64,000 nt of DNA from Lachnoclostridium phytofermentans ISDg (lineage in GTDB: Bacteria; Bacillota; Clostridia; Lachnospirales; Lachnospiraceae). Below, one piece after another: positions 35,250 to 43,967 of the stretch. The stretch is taken from positions 512,001-576,000 of the forward strand of contig NC_010001.1 in assembly GCF_000018685.1 (NCBI RefSeq), read 5' to 3'. A program made the translations under genes and the position numbers. The notes under the pieces are model-generated. The model ran no database searches and was not told where the DNA came from. It was given only the letters and a program-made list of their open reading frames with translations. The first letter of the stretch is position 1; each line of letters starts with the position of its first letter.

Positions 35250-37745
35250 ATGAAATTTGGATTTTTTGATGATTTAAACAAAGAATACGTTATCACAACT
35301 CCTGAAACGCCGTATCCTTGGATTAACTATCTTGGATCGCAAGCGTTCTTTTCCTTGATATCAAATACTGCTGGAGGTTACAGTTTCTATAAAGATGCAA
35401 AACTACGTAGGATTACAAGATTTCGTTATAATAATGTACCATTAGATCTCGGTGGTGGTCGTTATTACTACTTGTACGATAATGGTGATTTTTGGTCTCC
35501 GGGTTTTGCCCCTGCAAAAAAGGAACTAGAATATTATGAGTGTCGTCATGGCATGGGTTATACTAAAATAACAGGAAGAAGAAATGGAATTGAAACAAAG
35601 ATAACCTTCTTTGTACCATTAGACTATAATGGTGAAGTACATAAAGTGTCAATTGTTAATACAAGTAATCAAGTGAAGAATGTGAAATTGTTTTCTTTCC
35701 TCGAGTGGTGTCTGTGGAATGCACAAGAAGATTCTACAAATTTTCAACGAAATTTCTCGACAGGTGAAGTAGAAGTTAAAGGGTCTGTAATCTATCATAA
35801 GACAGAGTATAAAGAAAGACGGGATCATTATGCATTTTTCTCTGTAAATGCACCGATTAGCGGATTCGATTCTGATCGCGAGAGTTTTCTTGGTACCTAT
35901 CATGGTTTTGATAACCCGCAGGTAGTTGCAAGGGGAGAATCAAATAATTCTGTAGCAGATGGTTGGTCTCCAATCGCCTCTCATTGTGTAGAAATTTCCT
36001 TACAGCCTAAGGAAAGCAAGGAACTAGTATTTATTCTTGGATATGCTGAAAATAAATTAGAAGAAAAATGGGAGTATCAAGTTGGTGAGGTAGATACCGA
36101 TGGGTTATTACTATCTTCCGTAGCGCCAAATGGTACGAATGTTATTAATAAGAAGAAAGCAGAAGAGATGATAGCAAAATATGCTACAGTAAAGGCTGTT
36201 GATCAAGCGTTACTGGAGCTTAAAGATTATTGGGATAAACTGCTTTCGAAATATAATGTAAAGTCTCACGATGATAAACTAAATCGTATGGTGAATATCT
36301 GGAACCAATATCAATGTATGGTAACCTTTAATTTATCAAGAAGTGCTTCCTACTTTGAATCTGGTATTGGAAGGGGAATGGGATTTCGAGATTCCAATCA
36401 GGATTTACTTGGATTTGTTCATCAGATTCCAGATCGTGCAAGAGAGAGAATCATTGATCTTGCATCCACGCAATTACCAGACGGTGGAGCATATCATCAG
36501 TATCAACCATTAACGAAAAAAGGAAATGATGAGATTGGTGGTAATTTCAACGATGATCCATTGTGGCTTATTCTAGCAGTTACAGCTTATATAAAGGAGA
36601 CAGGAGACTATGATATCTTAGAAGTGAATACTCCTTATGATAATAAGTTAGAACTTGCGAAACCATTGTCAGATCATTTAAAAAGAGCATTTAACCACGT
36701 AATAGAGAATCTTGGTCCACACGGACTACCTTTGATTGGTCGTGCAGATTGGAACGATTGTTTGAATCTAAACTGTTTTTCCATGGATCCAGGAGAATCT
36801 TTTCAAACAGTTACAAGTAAGGATGGTAAAGTAGCGGAATCTGTTATGATTGCCGGAATGTTTACTTATATTGGGGAAGAATATGCTATTCTTATGGATA
36901 AGGTAGGAAATAACGAAGAGTCTATTCGCGCCATGAAAGAAGTAGAGAATATGCGAGATGTAATTATGAAGCATGGCTATGATGGATCTTGGTTTTTACG
37001 TGCCTACGATGATTTTGGAAGAAAAATTGGTAGTGATGAGTGTGAAGAAGGAAAAATATTTATCGAATCGCAAGGCTTCTGCGTTATGGGAAAATGCGGT
37101 CTTAACGATGGGAAAGCACAAAAAGCTTTAGATTCTGTAGAAAAACGTTTGGGTACAAAATTCGGATTAGTTCTAAATAATCCAGCATTTACACGATATT
37201 ATGTGGAATATGGCGAGATTTCTACCTATCCAGCTGGATATAAAGAAAATGCAGGTATCTTCTGTCATAACAATGCCTGGATTATGTGTGCGGAAGCAGT
37301 GATAGGCCGTGGGGATAAAGCCTTTGATTACTATACAAAAATTGCACCAGCGTATACAGAAGAATACTCTGAAATTCATCGTTTGGAGCCATATGTCTAC
37401 GCTCAGATGGTTGCAGGTAAGGATGCCAGACGTTTTGGTGAAGCAAAAAATTCTTGGTTAACCGGAACTGCATCTTGGAATTTTGTAGCGATATCACAAT
37501 ATATACTTGGAATTAAACCAGAATATGATGGTTTAATGATTGACCCTGCAATCCCAACTGATTGGGAGGTATATCAAATAACACGTGAATTCCGTGGTGA
37601 TAGGTATGATATTACAATAGTAAACCCATATCATGTTTCGAAAGGTGTTAAGAAACTAGTTGTTGATGCGAAAGAGGTGGAGGGTAATATCATTCCGGTA
37701 TTTGGTGACGGATTAGAACATAAAGTAAAAGTCATCTTAGGTTAA
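35250..37745 (+). CDS. GH94 cellobiose phosphorylase
   Basis: An 831-residue glycoside phosphorylase, the usual length for cellobiose phosphorylase (about 810-820) and shorter than cellodextrin phosphorylases. It would split cellobiose with phosphate into glucose 1-phosphate and glucose in the cytosol. The N-terminal beta-sandwich begins MKFGFFDDLNKEYVITTPETPYPWINYLG; the (alpha/alpha)6 barrel holds GRGMGFRDSNQDLLGF and the catalytic Asp of RADWNDCLN (Asp near residue 503); SWLTGTASW near 740 contributes to phosphate binding. No signal peptide. AAAGGAGA precedes the ATG. Laminaribiose or another disaccharide cannot be excluded by eye. Confidence 0.88.
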   Translation: MKFGFFDDLNKEYVITTPETPYPWINYLGSQAFFSLISNTAGGYSFYKDAKLRRITRFRYNNVPLDLGGGRYYYLYDNGDFWSPGFAPAKKELEYYECRHGMGYTKITGRRNGIETKITFFVPLDYNGEVHKVSIVNTSNQVKNVKLFSFLEWCLWNAQEDSTNFQRNFSTGEVEVKGSVIYHKTEYKERRDHYAFFSVNAPISGFDSDRESFLGTYHGFDNPQVVARGESNNSVADGWSPIASHCVEISLQPKESKELVFILGYAENKLEEKWEYQVGEVDTDGLLLSSVAPNGTNVINKKKAEEMIAKYATVKAVDQALLELKDYWDKLLSKYNVKSHDDKLNRMVNIWNQYQCMVTFNLSRSASYFESGIGRGMGFRDSNQDLLGFVHQIPDRARERIIDLASTQLPDGGAYHQYQPLTKKGNDEIGGNFNDDPLWLILAVTAYIKETGDYDILEVNTPYDNKLELAKPLSDHLKRAFNHVIENLGPHGLPLIGRADWNDCLNLNCFSMDPGESFQTVTSKDGKVAESVMIAGMFTYIGEEYAILMDKVGNNEESIRAMKEVENMRDVIMKHGYDGSWFLRAYDDFGRKIGSDECEEGKIFIESQGFCVMGKCGLNDGKAQKALDSVEKRLGTKFGLVLNNPAFTRYYVEYGEISTYPAGYKENAGIFCHNNAWIMCAEAVIGRGDKAFDYYTKIAPAYTEEYSEIHRLEPYVYAQMVAGKDARRFGEAKNSWLTGTASWNFVAISQYILGIKPEYDGLMIDPAIPTDWEVYQITREFRGDRYDITIVNPYHVSKGVKKLVVDAKEVEGNIIPVFGDGLEHKVKVILG

Positions 37746-37811
37746 AAAAATAGCTTACTAGCCTCATGAATTATTTGCAAGGCAAGTAGTTCATTGTATG
37801 ATTCTCCTATC

Positions 37812-37846
37812 CGAAAGAGAGTGTCCGAAGGGGCACTCTCTTTCGT
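37812..37846 (+). terminator. Terminator after the GH94 gene
   Basis: Arms CGAAAGAGAGTG/CACTCTCTTTCG with additional CC/GG pairing at the loop. Confidence 0.85.
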
Positions 37847-37978
37847 TAATAATAGATAATTTGTATAAAAGAACATAAATTTATTAAAAATTTTTATTGC
37901 CAAAATTAAATTTTAAGTATATGATAAAAACGCTATGATTCAACATAGCGTTCATACAGACGCATTGTCTTAATTCAT

Positions 37979-38020
37979 GACAAGGAAAAGTTCGTTAGGC
38001 GTGCGCTTTCTTGTTTGTAT
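37979..38020. repeat. Dispersed palindromic element, copy upstream of the ABC importer
   Basis: Arms ACAAGGAAAAG and CTTTCTTGT (one mismatch) around TTCGTTAGGCGTGCG. Same orientation as the copy after prfA. Confidence 0.65.
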
Positions 38021-38075
38021 AACGAATTTGGCATTGTATCATAATAATGAGAGAATATCATTTTTACTATCTATG

Positions 38076-38093
38076 GTTGAAAATATTTTCAAC
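38076..38093 (+). promoter_or_regulatory. 18-bp perfect palindrome upstream of the ABC importer
   Basis: GTTGAAAAT followed directly by its complement, 50 bp before the binding-protein start; a candidate operator. Confidence 0.5.
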
Positions 38094-38143
38094 TAAGAAG
38101 TTTGTTCCATTAGATATGGTCAAACTTTAAGAATGGAGGATTT

Positions 38144-39712
38144 ATGAAAAGAAGAAAGCAGTTATTCTTTTTAGGTCTTCTTCTGAGTTGTATGATTGCA
38201 CTCTGCGCATGCAGTGGCAGTACAGAAAACAAGGGAAATGATCAAAAAGAAGCAGAAAACGGCGAGGCTTCAAAAAATGGTGGCTCTGTTATTGTAGGTA
38301 TAACAAACGATTTGGATAGTCTTGACCCACACAAAGCAGTTGCGGCAGGAACTAAGGAAGTTTTGTTTAATATTTTCGAAGGCTTAGTAAAGCCTGATAA
38401 AGATGGAAATTTAGTTCCTGCTGTAGCAAGCGACTATAAGATCTCGGAGGATGGAATGACCTATACGTTTTATTTACGTGAAGGGGTAAAATTCCACAAT
38501 GGTGCGCTTGTAACGGTAGATGATGTAATATATTCATTAAAACGTGCTACCGGCCTGCTTGAAACTTCCGATCCAGAAGTGAGAGTTGAGTCGGTATTTT
38601 CTTGTGTAGAATCGATAAATGCGATTACTACTGAGGATGGAAAACAGGCCGTAGAAGTCAAATTAAATCAACCTAATATTGAACTTCTATCTTATTTTAC
38701 CATTAGTATAATACCTAAAGACTATACCGAGCAGGCGACTAAGCCGGTTGGTACAGGTCCATTCCGTTTTGTATCCTATTCGCCGCTGGTTAGCATTGTG
38801 ATGGAGAAGAATCCTGACTATTATGTTAAAGGGGTTCCTTATCTTGATGAAGTAACGTTTAAGATATCTGCAAATACAGATGCAGCATTTATGGAATTAA
38901 GAGCTGGTACTATCGATATTTTCCAGCAATTAACCTATGAACAATCAAATCAATTAAAGGATTTGTACAACATTGAGATTGGGCATATGAACCTGGTACA
39001 GGCTTTGTTTTTAAATCACAAAGCTGCTCCATTTGATAACTTAAAAGTTCGCCAAGCGCTCAGCTATGCAATTGACAGACAGATGATTCTTGATATTGTT
39101 GCAGGTGGAAATGGTACGATTATTGGAAGTAATATGTTTCCTGGATTCGGTAAATACTACGATGAATCCTTAGCAAGTTACTACACTTATGATGTAGAAA
39201 AAGCAAAACAACTTCTTAATGAGGCAGGTTATCCGGAAGGATTTCATTTTACAATCACTGTCCCATCTAATTATCAAGCACATGTTGATACAGCACAGGT
39301 GATTGTGGAACAGTTAAAGAAGGTTGGAATTACTGCGGAAATCAAGCTAGTAGAATGGGCAAGTTGGATTTCTGATGTTTACCAAGGAAGAAACTATGAA
39401 TCAACGATTATAGGACTTGATTCCAATCTTTCTCCTAGTGATATTGTAAAGCGATATGAATCTACATCAAAAAACAACTTTTTAAATTATTCAAATTCAC
39501 AATTTGACAGCCTTTATCCGAAGGCTTATGCATCGGTTAAGGAAGAAGAAAAAGTAGACCTTTATCATCAGTTGCAAAGAATATTAACAGAGGATGTAGC
39601 TTCTGTTTATCTTCAAGATCCAGCTAATTTAGTAGCAGTAAACAAAAAATTAGCAGGATATCAATTCTATCCTGTTTATGTACAGGATATGTCAACAGTT
39701 TATTATAAGTAA
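38144..39712 (+). CDS. Oligopeptide-type ABC transporter substrate-binding lipoprotein
   Basis: A 522-residue family-5 solute-binding protein (DppA/OppA/NikA type). The N-terminal signal ends in a lipobox, CMIALCAC, with the lipidated Cys near residue 24. A Gly/Ser/Glu linker follows, then SVIVGITNDLDSLDPHKAV, the mid-domain FYLREGVKFHNGALVTVDDVIYSLKR signature and LNLNHKAAPFDNLKVRQALSYAIDR-like segment near 290. It captures peptides (or nickel/other ligand) outside the cell and delivers them to the permeases encoded next. GGAGGA precedes the ATG. Confidence 0.92.
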   Translation: MKRRKQLFFLGLLLSCMIALCACSGSTENKGNDQKEAENGEASKNGGSVIVGITNDLDSLDPHKAVAAGTKEVLFNIFEGLVKPDKDGNLVPAVASDYKISEDGMTYTFYLREGVKFHNGALVTVDDVIYSLKRATGLLETSDPEVRVESVFSCVESINAITTEDGKQAVEVKLNQPNIELLSYFTISIIPKDYTEQATKPVGTGPFRFVSYSPLVSIVMEKNPDYYVKGVPYLDEVTFKISANTDAAFMELRAGTIDIFQQLTYEQSNQLKDLYNIEIGHMNLVQALFLNHKAAPFDNLKVRQALSYAIDRQMILDIVAGGNGTIIGSNMFPGFGKYYDESLASYYTYDVEKAKQLLNEAGYPEGFHFTITVPSNYQAHVDTAQVIVEQLKKVGITAEIKLVEWASWISDVYQGRNYESTIIGLDSNLSPSDIVKRYESTSKNNFLNYSNSQFDSLYPKAYASVKEEEKVDLYHQLQRILTEDVASVYLQDPANLVAVNKKLAGYQFYPVYVQDMSTVYYK

Positions 39713-39800
39713 AAGAATTACAGATTTTTTACAAGTATCTGCTAGTAAATAAAAGTACTTTTATAATAGCTCGAGATTTACTTGGGAAGGAGATGGCGCT

Positions 39801-40742
39801 ATGAAATTTTATATAAAAAAGTTGATAACTCTCATTATTACCTTAGTCTTCGTATCTTTTATCACGTTTTTCGCCTTCCAAGTAATTCCCGGAGATAGCG
39901 CGATAGCAAAGCTTGGGATGGATGCAACAGAAGAACAGTTACAGGAGCTGCGTGAATCGATGGGATTAAACGATCCTATGTTTGTTCGTTATGGAAGATT
40001 TTTAAAAAGTACAGTTACTGGCGATTTTGGAACTTCTACTCAATATAATGTAAGCGTAGCATCCTTAGTAGCGGATCGTCTGCCAGTAACAGCTTGGCTT
40101 GCTGTTCTATCTGTTCTTTTTATGGTAGTGATTTCGTTGCCATTGGGTCTAATATGTGCAAGAAAAGAAGATGGGTTTATAGACCGATTTATAACATTTT
40201 TAAGCCAAACCTTTATGGCGGTTCCACCTTTTTTCTTGGGAATTTTAATTTCTTTATTATTTGGTATCATTTTAAAATGGTTTGTACCTGGTAGGTTTGT
40301 ACCAGTATCACAGAATTTTGGTGCTTTCATAAGTTATATGGTATTTCCGGCATTAGCGGTTAGTATTCCAAAGGTAGCGATGTTAACCAAATTTCTAAAA
40401 ACCTCCTTACTTAGAGAATTATCTTATGATTATGTTCGAACTGCAAGGAGCAAGGGATTAAAAAAGAAGCAGATCATGACAAAGCATGTACTTAAAAATG
40501 CCTTAATTCCTGTCATTACATTTTTTGGAATGCTGACTGCGGATGCTTTAGCTGGTAGTATTGTAGTCGAGCAAGTATTTAATCTTCCAGGAATGGGACG
40601 AATGTTAGTGTCTGCAATTGCAAATCGTGATTTTTCTGTAGTAAGTGCAGCGGTATTATATATTGCTGGAATTGTCATAATAATTAATTTTATTGTAGAT
40701 ATGACATATCAAAAAGTTGACCCACGTGTCAGAATTTCATGA
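39801..40742 (+). CDS. Oligopeptide-type ABC transporter permease (DppB-like)
   Basis: A 313-residue permease with six membrane helices. The N-terminus matches DppB (VIPGDSAIAKLGMDATEEQLQELRESMGL), and the EAA loop near residue 210 reads DYVRTARSKGLKKKQIMTKHVLKNALIP. AAGGAGATGG precedes the ATG. It is 88 bp after the binding protein and 21 bp before the second permease. Confidence 0.93.
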   Translation: MKFYIKKLITLIITLVFVSFITFFAFQVIPGDSAIAKLGMDATEEQLQELRESMGLNDPMFVRYGRFLKSTVTGDFGTSTQYNVSVASLVADRLPVTAWLAVLSVLFMVVISLPLGLICARKEDGFIDRFITFLSQTFMAVPPFFLGILISLLFGIILKWFVPGRFVPVSQNFGAFISYMVFPALAVSIPKVAMLTKFLKTSLLRELSYDYVRTARSKGLKKKQIMTKHVLKNALIPVITFFGMLTADALAGSIVVEQVFNLPGMGRMLVSAIANRDFSVVSAAVLYIAGIVIIINFIVDMTYQKVDPRVRIS

Positions 40743-40763
40743 CGATAAAAAGGAGCAAAGGAA

Positions 40764-41552
40764 ATGAGAAAACAAAAGAATCGATTTAATTTTATAGTTG
40801 GGCTTTCCTTAGTTTCGTTTGCTTTGCTCCTTGTTATCGTAGGTATTTTTTATACACCTTATGATCCGAATGAAATGAATGTGCTGGCAAAAAATCAAGC
40901 ACCAAGTCTTTTCCATCTTTTTGGTACCGATTATATGGGAAGAGATGTCCTTAGTAGGGTGATGGATGGAGCTTTCACCACTTTTTTTGTTGGTATTGCT
41001 ACCGTTATCATAGGTGCTACCGTCGGAAGTATTCTAGGTGCGGTTACCGGATATTTCGGCGGAGTAGTAGATGAAATTTTGATGCGAATCAATGATGCGG
41101 TGGCTTCTTTTCCTAGCATCTTATTGGCATTAGTGTTTGTTAGTATCTTTGGTACAGGTAAATACAATGTCATATTAGCATTAGGAATACTATTCATTCC
41201 AAGTTTTGCCCGTGTTGTAAGAAGTGAATTTATCATACAAAAAGAAATGGACTACGTTAAGAGCGCTAGGCTACTTGGAGCAAGCCACATTCGGATTATA
41301 TTTCTACATATCTTTCCGAATACGAAAGCAATCTTACGTTCTGCCATTACCATAGGTTTTAATAATGCCATACTAGCGGAAGCAGGAATGAGTTATTTAA
41401 GTTTAGGTGTCAGGCCTCCGGATGCTAGTCTTGGGCGTATGCTTTCTGAGTCTCAGACCTATTTGTTTGGAGCACCATGGATGGCATTGGCGCCAGGATT
41501 AATGATTGTAATCACTGTACTTGGATTTAGTTTATTAAATGAGGGAGTTTAG
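40764..41552 (+). CDS. Oligopeptide-type ABC transporter permease (DppC-like)
   Basis: A 262-residue permease, six helices. HLFGTDYMGRDVLSRVMDGA near residue 50 and the EAA loop DYVKSARLLGASHIRIIFLHIFPN near 158 are DppC signatures. Its stop lies at the edge of a strong hairpin (41552-41578) that separates it from the ATPase gene and may reduce downstream expression. Confidence 0.93.
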   Translation: MRKQKNRFNFIVGLSLVSFALLLVIVGIFYTPYDPNEMNVLAKNQAPSLFHLFGTDYMGRDVLSRVMDGAFTTFFVGIATVIIGATVGSILGAVTGYFGGVVDEILMRINDAVASFPSILLALVFVSIFGTGKYNVILALGILFIPSFARVVRSEFIIQKEMDYVKSARLLGASHIRIIFLHIFPNTKAILRSAITIGFNNAILAEAGMSYLSLGVRPPDASLGRMLSESQTYLFGAPWMALAPGLMIVITVLGFSLLNEGV

Positions 41553-41578
41553 TTTGAAAGAACAAAGTTCTTTCAAAC
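41552..41578 (+). repeat. Perfect inverted repeat between permease and ATPase genes
   Basis: 12-bp arms (GTTTGAAAGAAC) around AAA, directly after the stop, followed by ACGAAATTGTGC. It resembles elements at 8212-8229 (minus) and 62444-62467. No T run; it may be an internal processing or attenuation site. Confidence 0.75.
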
Positions 41579-41632
41579 ACGAAATTGTGCTGTCACTCAA
41601 ATTCGCAGAATTGCAACAGAATGGAGATAAGT

Positions 41633-43201
41633 ATGAATAGTAAAACAGATCTCTTATTAGTACAAGATCTTAGCATCAGTTTTGGTGAAAAGAAGAAAAA
41701 AGAAGTAGTCCATAACATTACTTTCTCCATAAACAAAGGGGAAATTCTAGGCGTTGTGGGAGAATCCGGTTCTGGTAAAAGTGTAACAGCTCACTCAGTC
41801 CTTCGCTTATTAGCGGAAGGTGGTAAAATATCAAACGGTTCTATCTGGTTTGATGGGGTAGATTTAACCAAACTACCAGAAGAAGAGATGGTGAAGATTC
41901 GAGGGGATGAGATATCAATGGTATTTCAAGAACCGATGACTTCGTTAAATCCGGTATTAACGGTTGGAGTGCAGATAGAGGAGATGCTACTTCTTCACAC
42001 AAAGAAGTCAAGTGAGGAGCGAAAAGCTTCTGTCTATGAGATGATGGATGAAGTGGGTTTACAAAATCCAGAATCTCTTTATTCGAAATATCCTCATCAG
42101 TTGTCTGGTGGTATGAGACAGCGTATTATGATAGCCATGGCAATGATTTGTAAACCTAGATTATTAATTGCAGATGAACCTACGACTGCACTTGATGTTA
42201 CAATACAAGCCAAGATATTAGAATTATTAAAGGAGCTAAATCGTAAGCACGGAACAACGATACTATTTATATCTCATGATTTAACGGTAGTTAGGAACCT
42301 ATGTGATAGACTGCTTGTAATGTATGACGGACGGATCGTGGAATCTGGGATAAGCGGAGAACTATTTCAAAATCCGAAAGAGGAGTACACAAAAAAACTA
42401 CTTGCCGCTGCAGAAATCGTACATGACTCTTCCTTGGCGATGGATTCAAAGGATTCGTCAGTAACGAATCGAATCTTAGAGGTGAAAGATCTCAAGGTTT
42501 ATTATACGGAAAATGCTAAAAAGTTATTTCAAAAGAAGCAACGGAAAGAAGTTGTGAAGGGAATTTCACTGGAGGTAATGCAAGGAGAAAGCGTTGGAAT
42601 TGTCGGGGAAAGTGGCTGTGGAAAATCTACCTTAGCAAAAGCTATAACGAACTTAGTCAATGATATGGAGGGACGGATTATTCTTCGGGAAGAAAAACCT
42701 CAGATGGTATTTCAAGATCCTTACGGCAGTTTAAATCCTTGCAAACGGATTGGCTGGCTATTGGAAGAACCTCTAAAATTACAAAAAGTATTATCAAAAC
42801 AAGAAAGAGAACAACGTGTGGAGGAAATCCTACAAAAAGTAAATCTTCCGATCGAGTATAAAAACCGATATCCGAGAGACTTAAGTGGTGGACAACGCCA
42901 GCGCGTTGCAATCGCACGAGCAATGATCTTGCATCCGAAATTTGTAGTGCTAGATGAGCCAGTATCCGCTCTTGATGTAACCGTACAGGCTCAAGTCCTT
43001 ACCTTGTTAAAAAATCTGAAACAGGAATTCCAACTCTCTTATTTATTTATCTCTCATGATATGGGAGTGATACATTCCATGTGTGATCGGGTATGTGTGA
43101 TGTATCAGGGAGAAATTGTGGAAAGTGGAAAAACCGAAGAGGTCTTTCAAAATCCAACACATGAATATACCAAGAAATTACTTTCTTCTGTACCGAAATA
43201 G
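41633..43201 (+). CDS. Fused oligopeptide ABC transporter ATPase (DppD-DppF in one chain)
   Basis: A 522-residue protein with two complete ABC ATPase domains. Domain 1 (about 8-265): Walker A GESGSGKS, signature LSGGMRQR, Walker B LLIADEPTTALD, DppD-like. Domain 2 (about 283-522): Walker A GESGCGKS, signature LSGGQRQR, Walker B FVVLDEPVSALD, DppF-like. The usual separate subunits are therefore fused, as in E. coli GsiA/YejF. Start at 41633 behind ATGGAGATAA; an earlier in-frame start at 41585 would be in the hairpin-proximal leader. It powers the importer encoded upstream. Confidence 0.93.
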   Translation: MNSKTDLLLVQDLSISFGEKKKKEVVHNITFSINKGEILGVVGESGSGKSVTAHSVLRLLAEGGKISNGSIWFDGVDLTKLPEEEMVKIRGDEISMVFQEPMTSLNPVLTVGVQIEEMLLLHTKKSSEERKASVYEMMDEVGLQNPESLYSKYPHQLSGGMRQRIMIAMAMICKPRLLIADEPTTALDVTIQAKILELLKELNRKHGTTILFISHDLTVVRNLCDRLLVMYDGRIVESGISGELFQNPKEEYTKKLLAAAEIVHDSSLAMDSKDSSVTNRILEVKDLKVYYTENAKKLFQKKQRKEVVKGISLEVMQGESVGIVGESGCGKSTLAKAITNLVNDMEGRIILREEKPQMVFQDPYGSLNPCKRIGWLLEEPLKLQKVLSKQEREQRVEEILQKVNLPIEYKNRYPRDLSGGQRQRVAIARAMILHPKFVVLDEPVSALDVTVQAQVLTLLKNLKQEFQLSYLFISHDMGVIHSMCDRVCVMYQGEIVESGKTEEVFQNPTHEYTKKLLSSVPK

Positions 43202-43329
43202 AACCGATAAAAGGCGCTCTTCATAACTTCTACACATTAAGTTGCTATAATTAAGGATAGGAGGACTTATATGTAATTAAGACATAGAAGTCTAAACTAT
43301 ACTTGATATTATTAGAAAGGATGAAATAT

Positions 43330-43656
43330 ATGAATTGTCATGATAATAATAATAATAGCAACAATGGTAAAAAGAATGAAAAAGGACATAAAAGGCATTT
43401 ATCCCATATTTTTATGATGCTTATATGCTGTGGAGCACCAATAATACTACTTATGCTCATTCCGCTTCTAAAAAGAGTTGGAATAGGAGCTGGAGCAAAC
43501 GGAATATTATCTTTACTTGCTTCACTGGCATGCCCTTTAATGATGATGGTAATGATACCAATGATGATGAAGGGTCTTAAAAATAAAGAGGATAATCATA
43601 ATTCTATCAGCAGTGCTTCAACTGAACAGATGGAAATCGGGCAGATGAAAGAATAA
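43330..43656 (+). CDS. Small Met/Cys/His-containing membrane protein, unknown function
   Basis: A 108-residue protein. The N-terminus is Asn/Lys/His-rich (MNCHDNNNNSNNGKKNEKGH), followed by two membrane helices (about 27-46 with MMLICCGAPIILLMLIPLL, and 55-78 ending in MMMVMIPMMMKG). The CC-G-AP motif and the run of Met residues could hold a soft metal such as copper, but this is only suggestive. AAAGGAT lies nine bases before the ATG at 43330. It is flanked by an importer and a strong terminator. Confidence 0.65.
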   Translation: MNCHDNNNNSNNGKKNEKGHKRHLSHIFMMLICCGAPIILLMLIPLLKRVGIGAGANGILSLLASLACPLMMMVMIPMMMKGLKNKEDNHNSISSASTEQMEIGQMKE

Positions 43657-43967
43657 GAGTGTACTAAATAGAGGCAATATAGTCAAATGATATTTACTGC
43701 ATGCTCCTCAATGGTATAGGTTAAATGTAAATAACCTATACCATAGAAGGAGCATTTTCATGACTAAATAAGCCGGCACAATGTAGTAAAAAACATTACA
43801 TAAGTACTTCAAAATAGACAATTAGATAAAAGATGCTATATTTAATTTTTTTTCATAATATTTTCACATTTTTATGCTAACTTAAGTAAAAGCGGAAGGA
43901 TATCCCAATAATGAATAATAATGGGATGCCTATCTGTTTAATACTGACTAGAAGCGAGGAGCGTTAA
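43657..43967 (+). other. Gene-free stretch before the chemoreceptor
   Basis: 311 bp with the terminator at 43702-43757. The rest is AT-rich; no sigma-28-type motility promoter was recognised. Confidence 0.5.
43702..43757 (+). terminator. Strong terminator after the small membrane protein
   Basis: Arms with TGCTCCT and ATGGTATAGGTTA paired to TAACCTATACCAT and AGGAGCA, 8-base loop, then TTTTC. Confidence 0.9.

Larger units (their letters stand above)
37746..38143 (+). other. Gene-free stretch with three successive hairpins and an operator-like palindrome
   Basis: 398 bp: terminator (37812-37846), a 9-bp-arm hairpin AACGCTATG (37929-37952), a dispersed palindromic element (37979-38020), and an 18-bp perfect palindrome beginning GTTGAAAAT (38076-38093) just upstream of the binding-protein gene. 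Confidence 0.7.
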
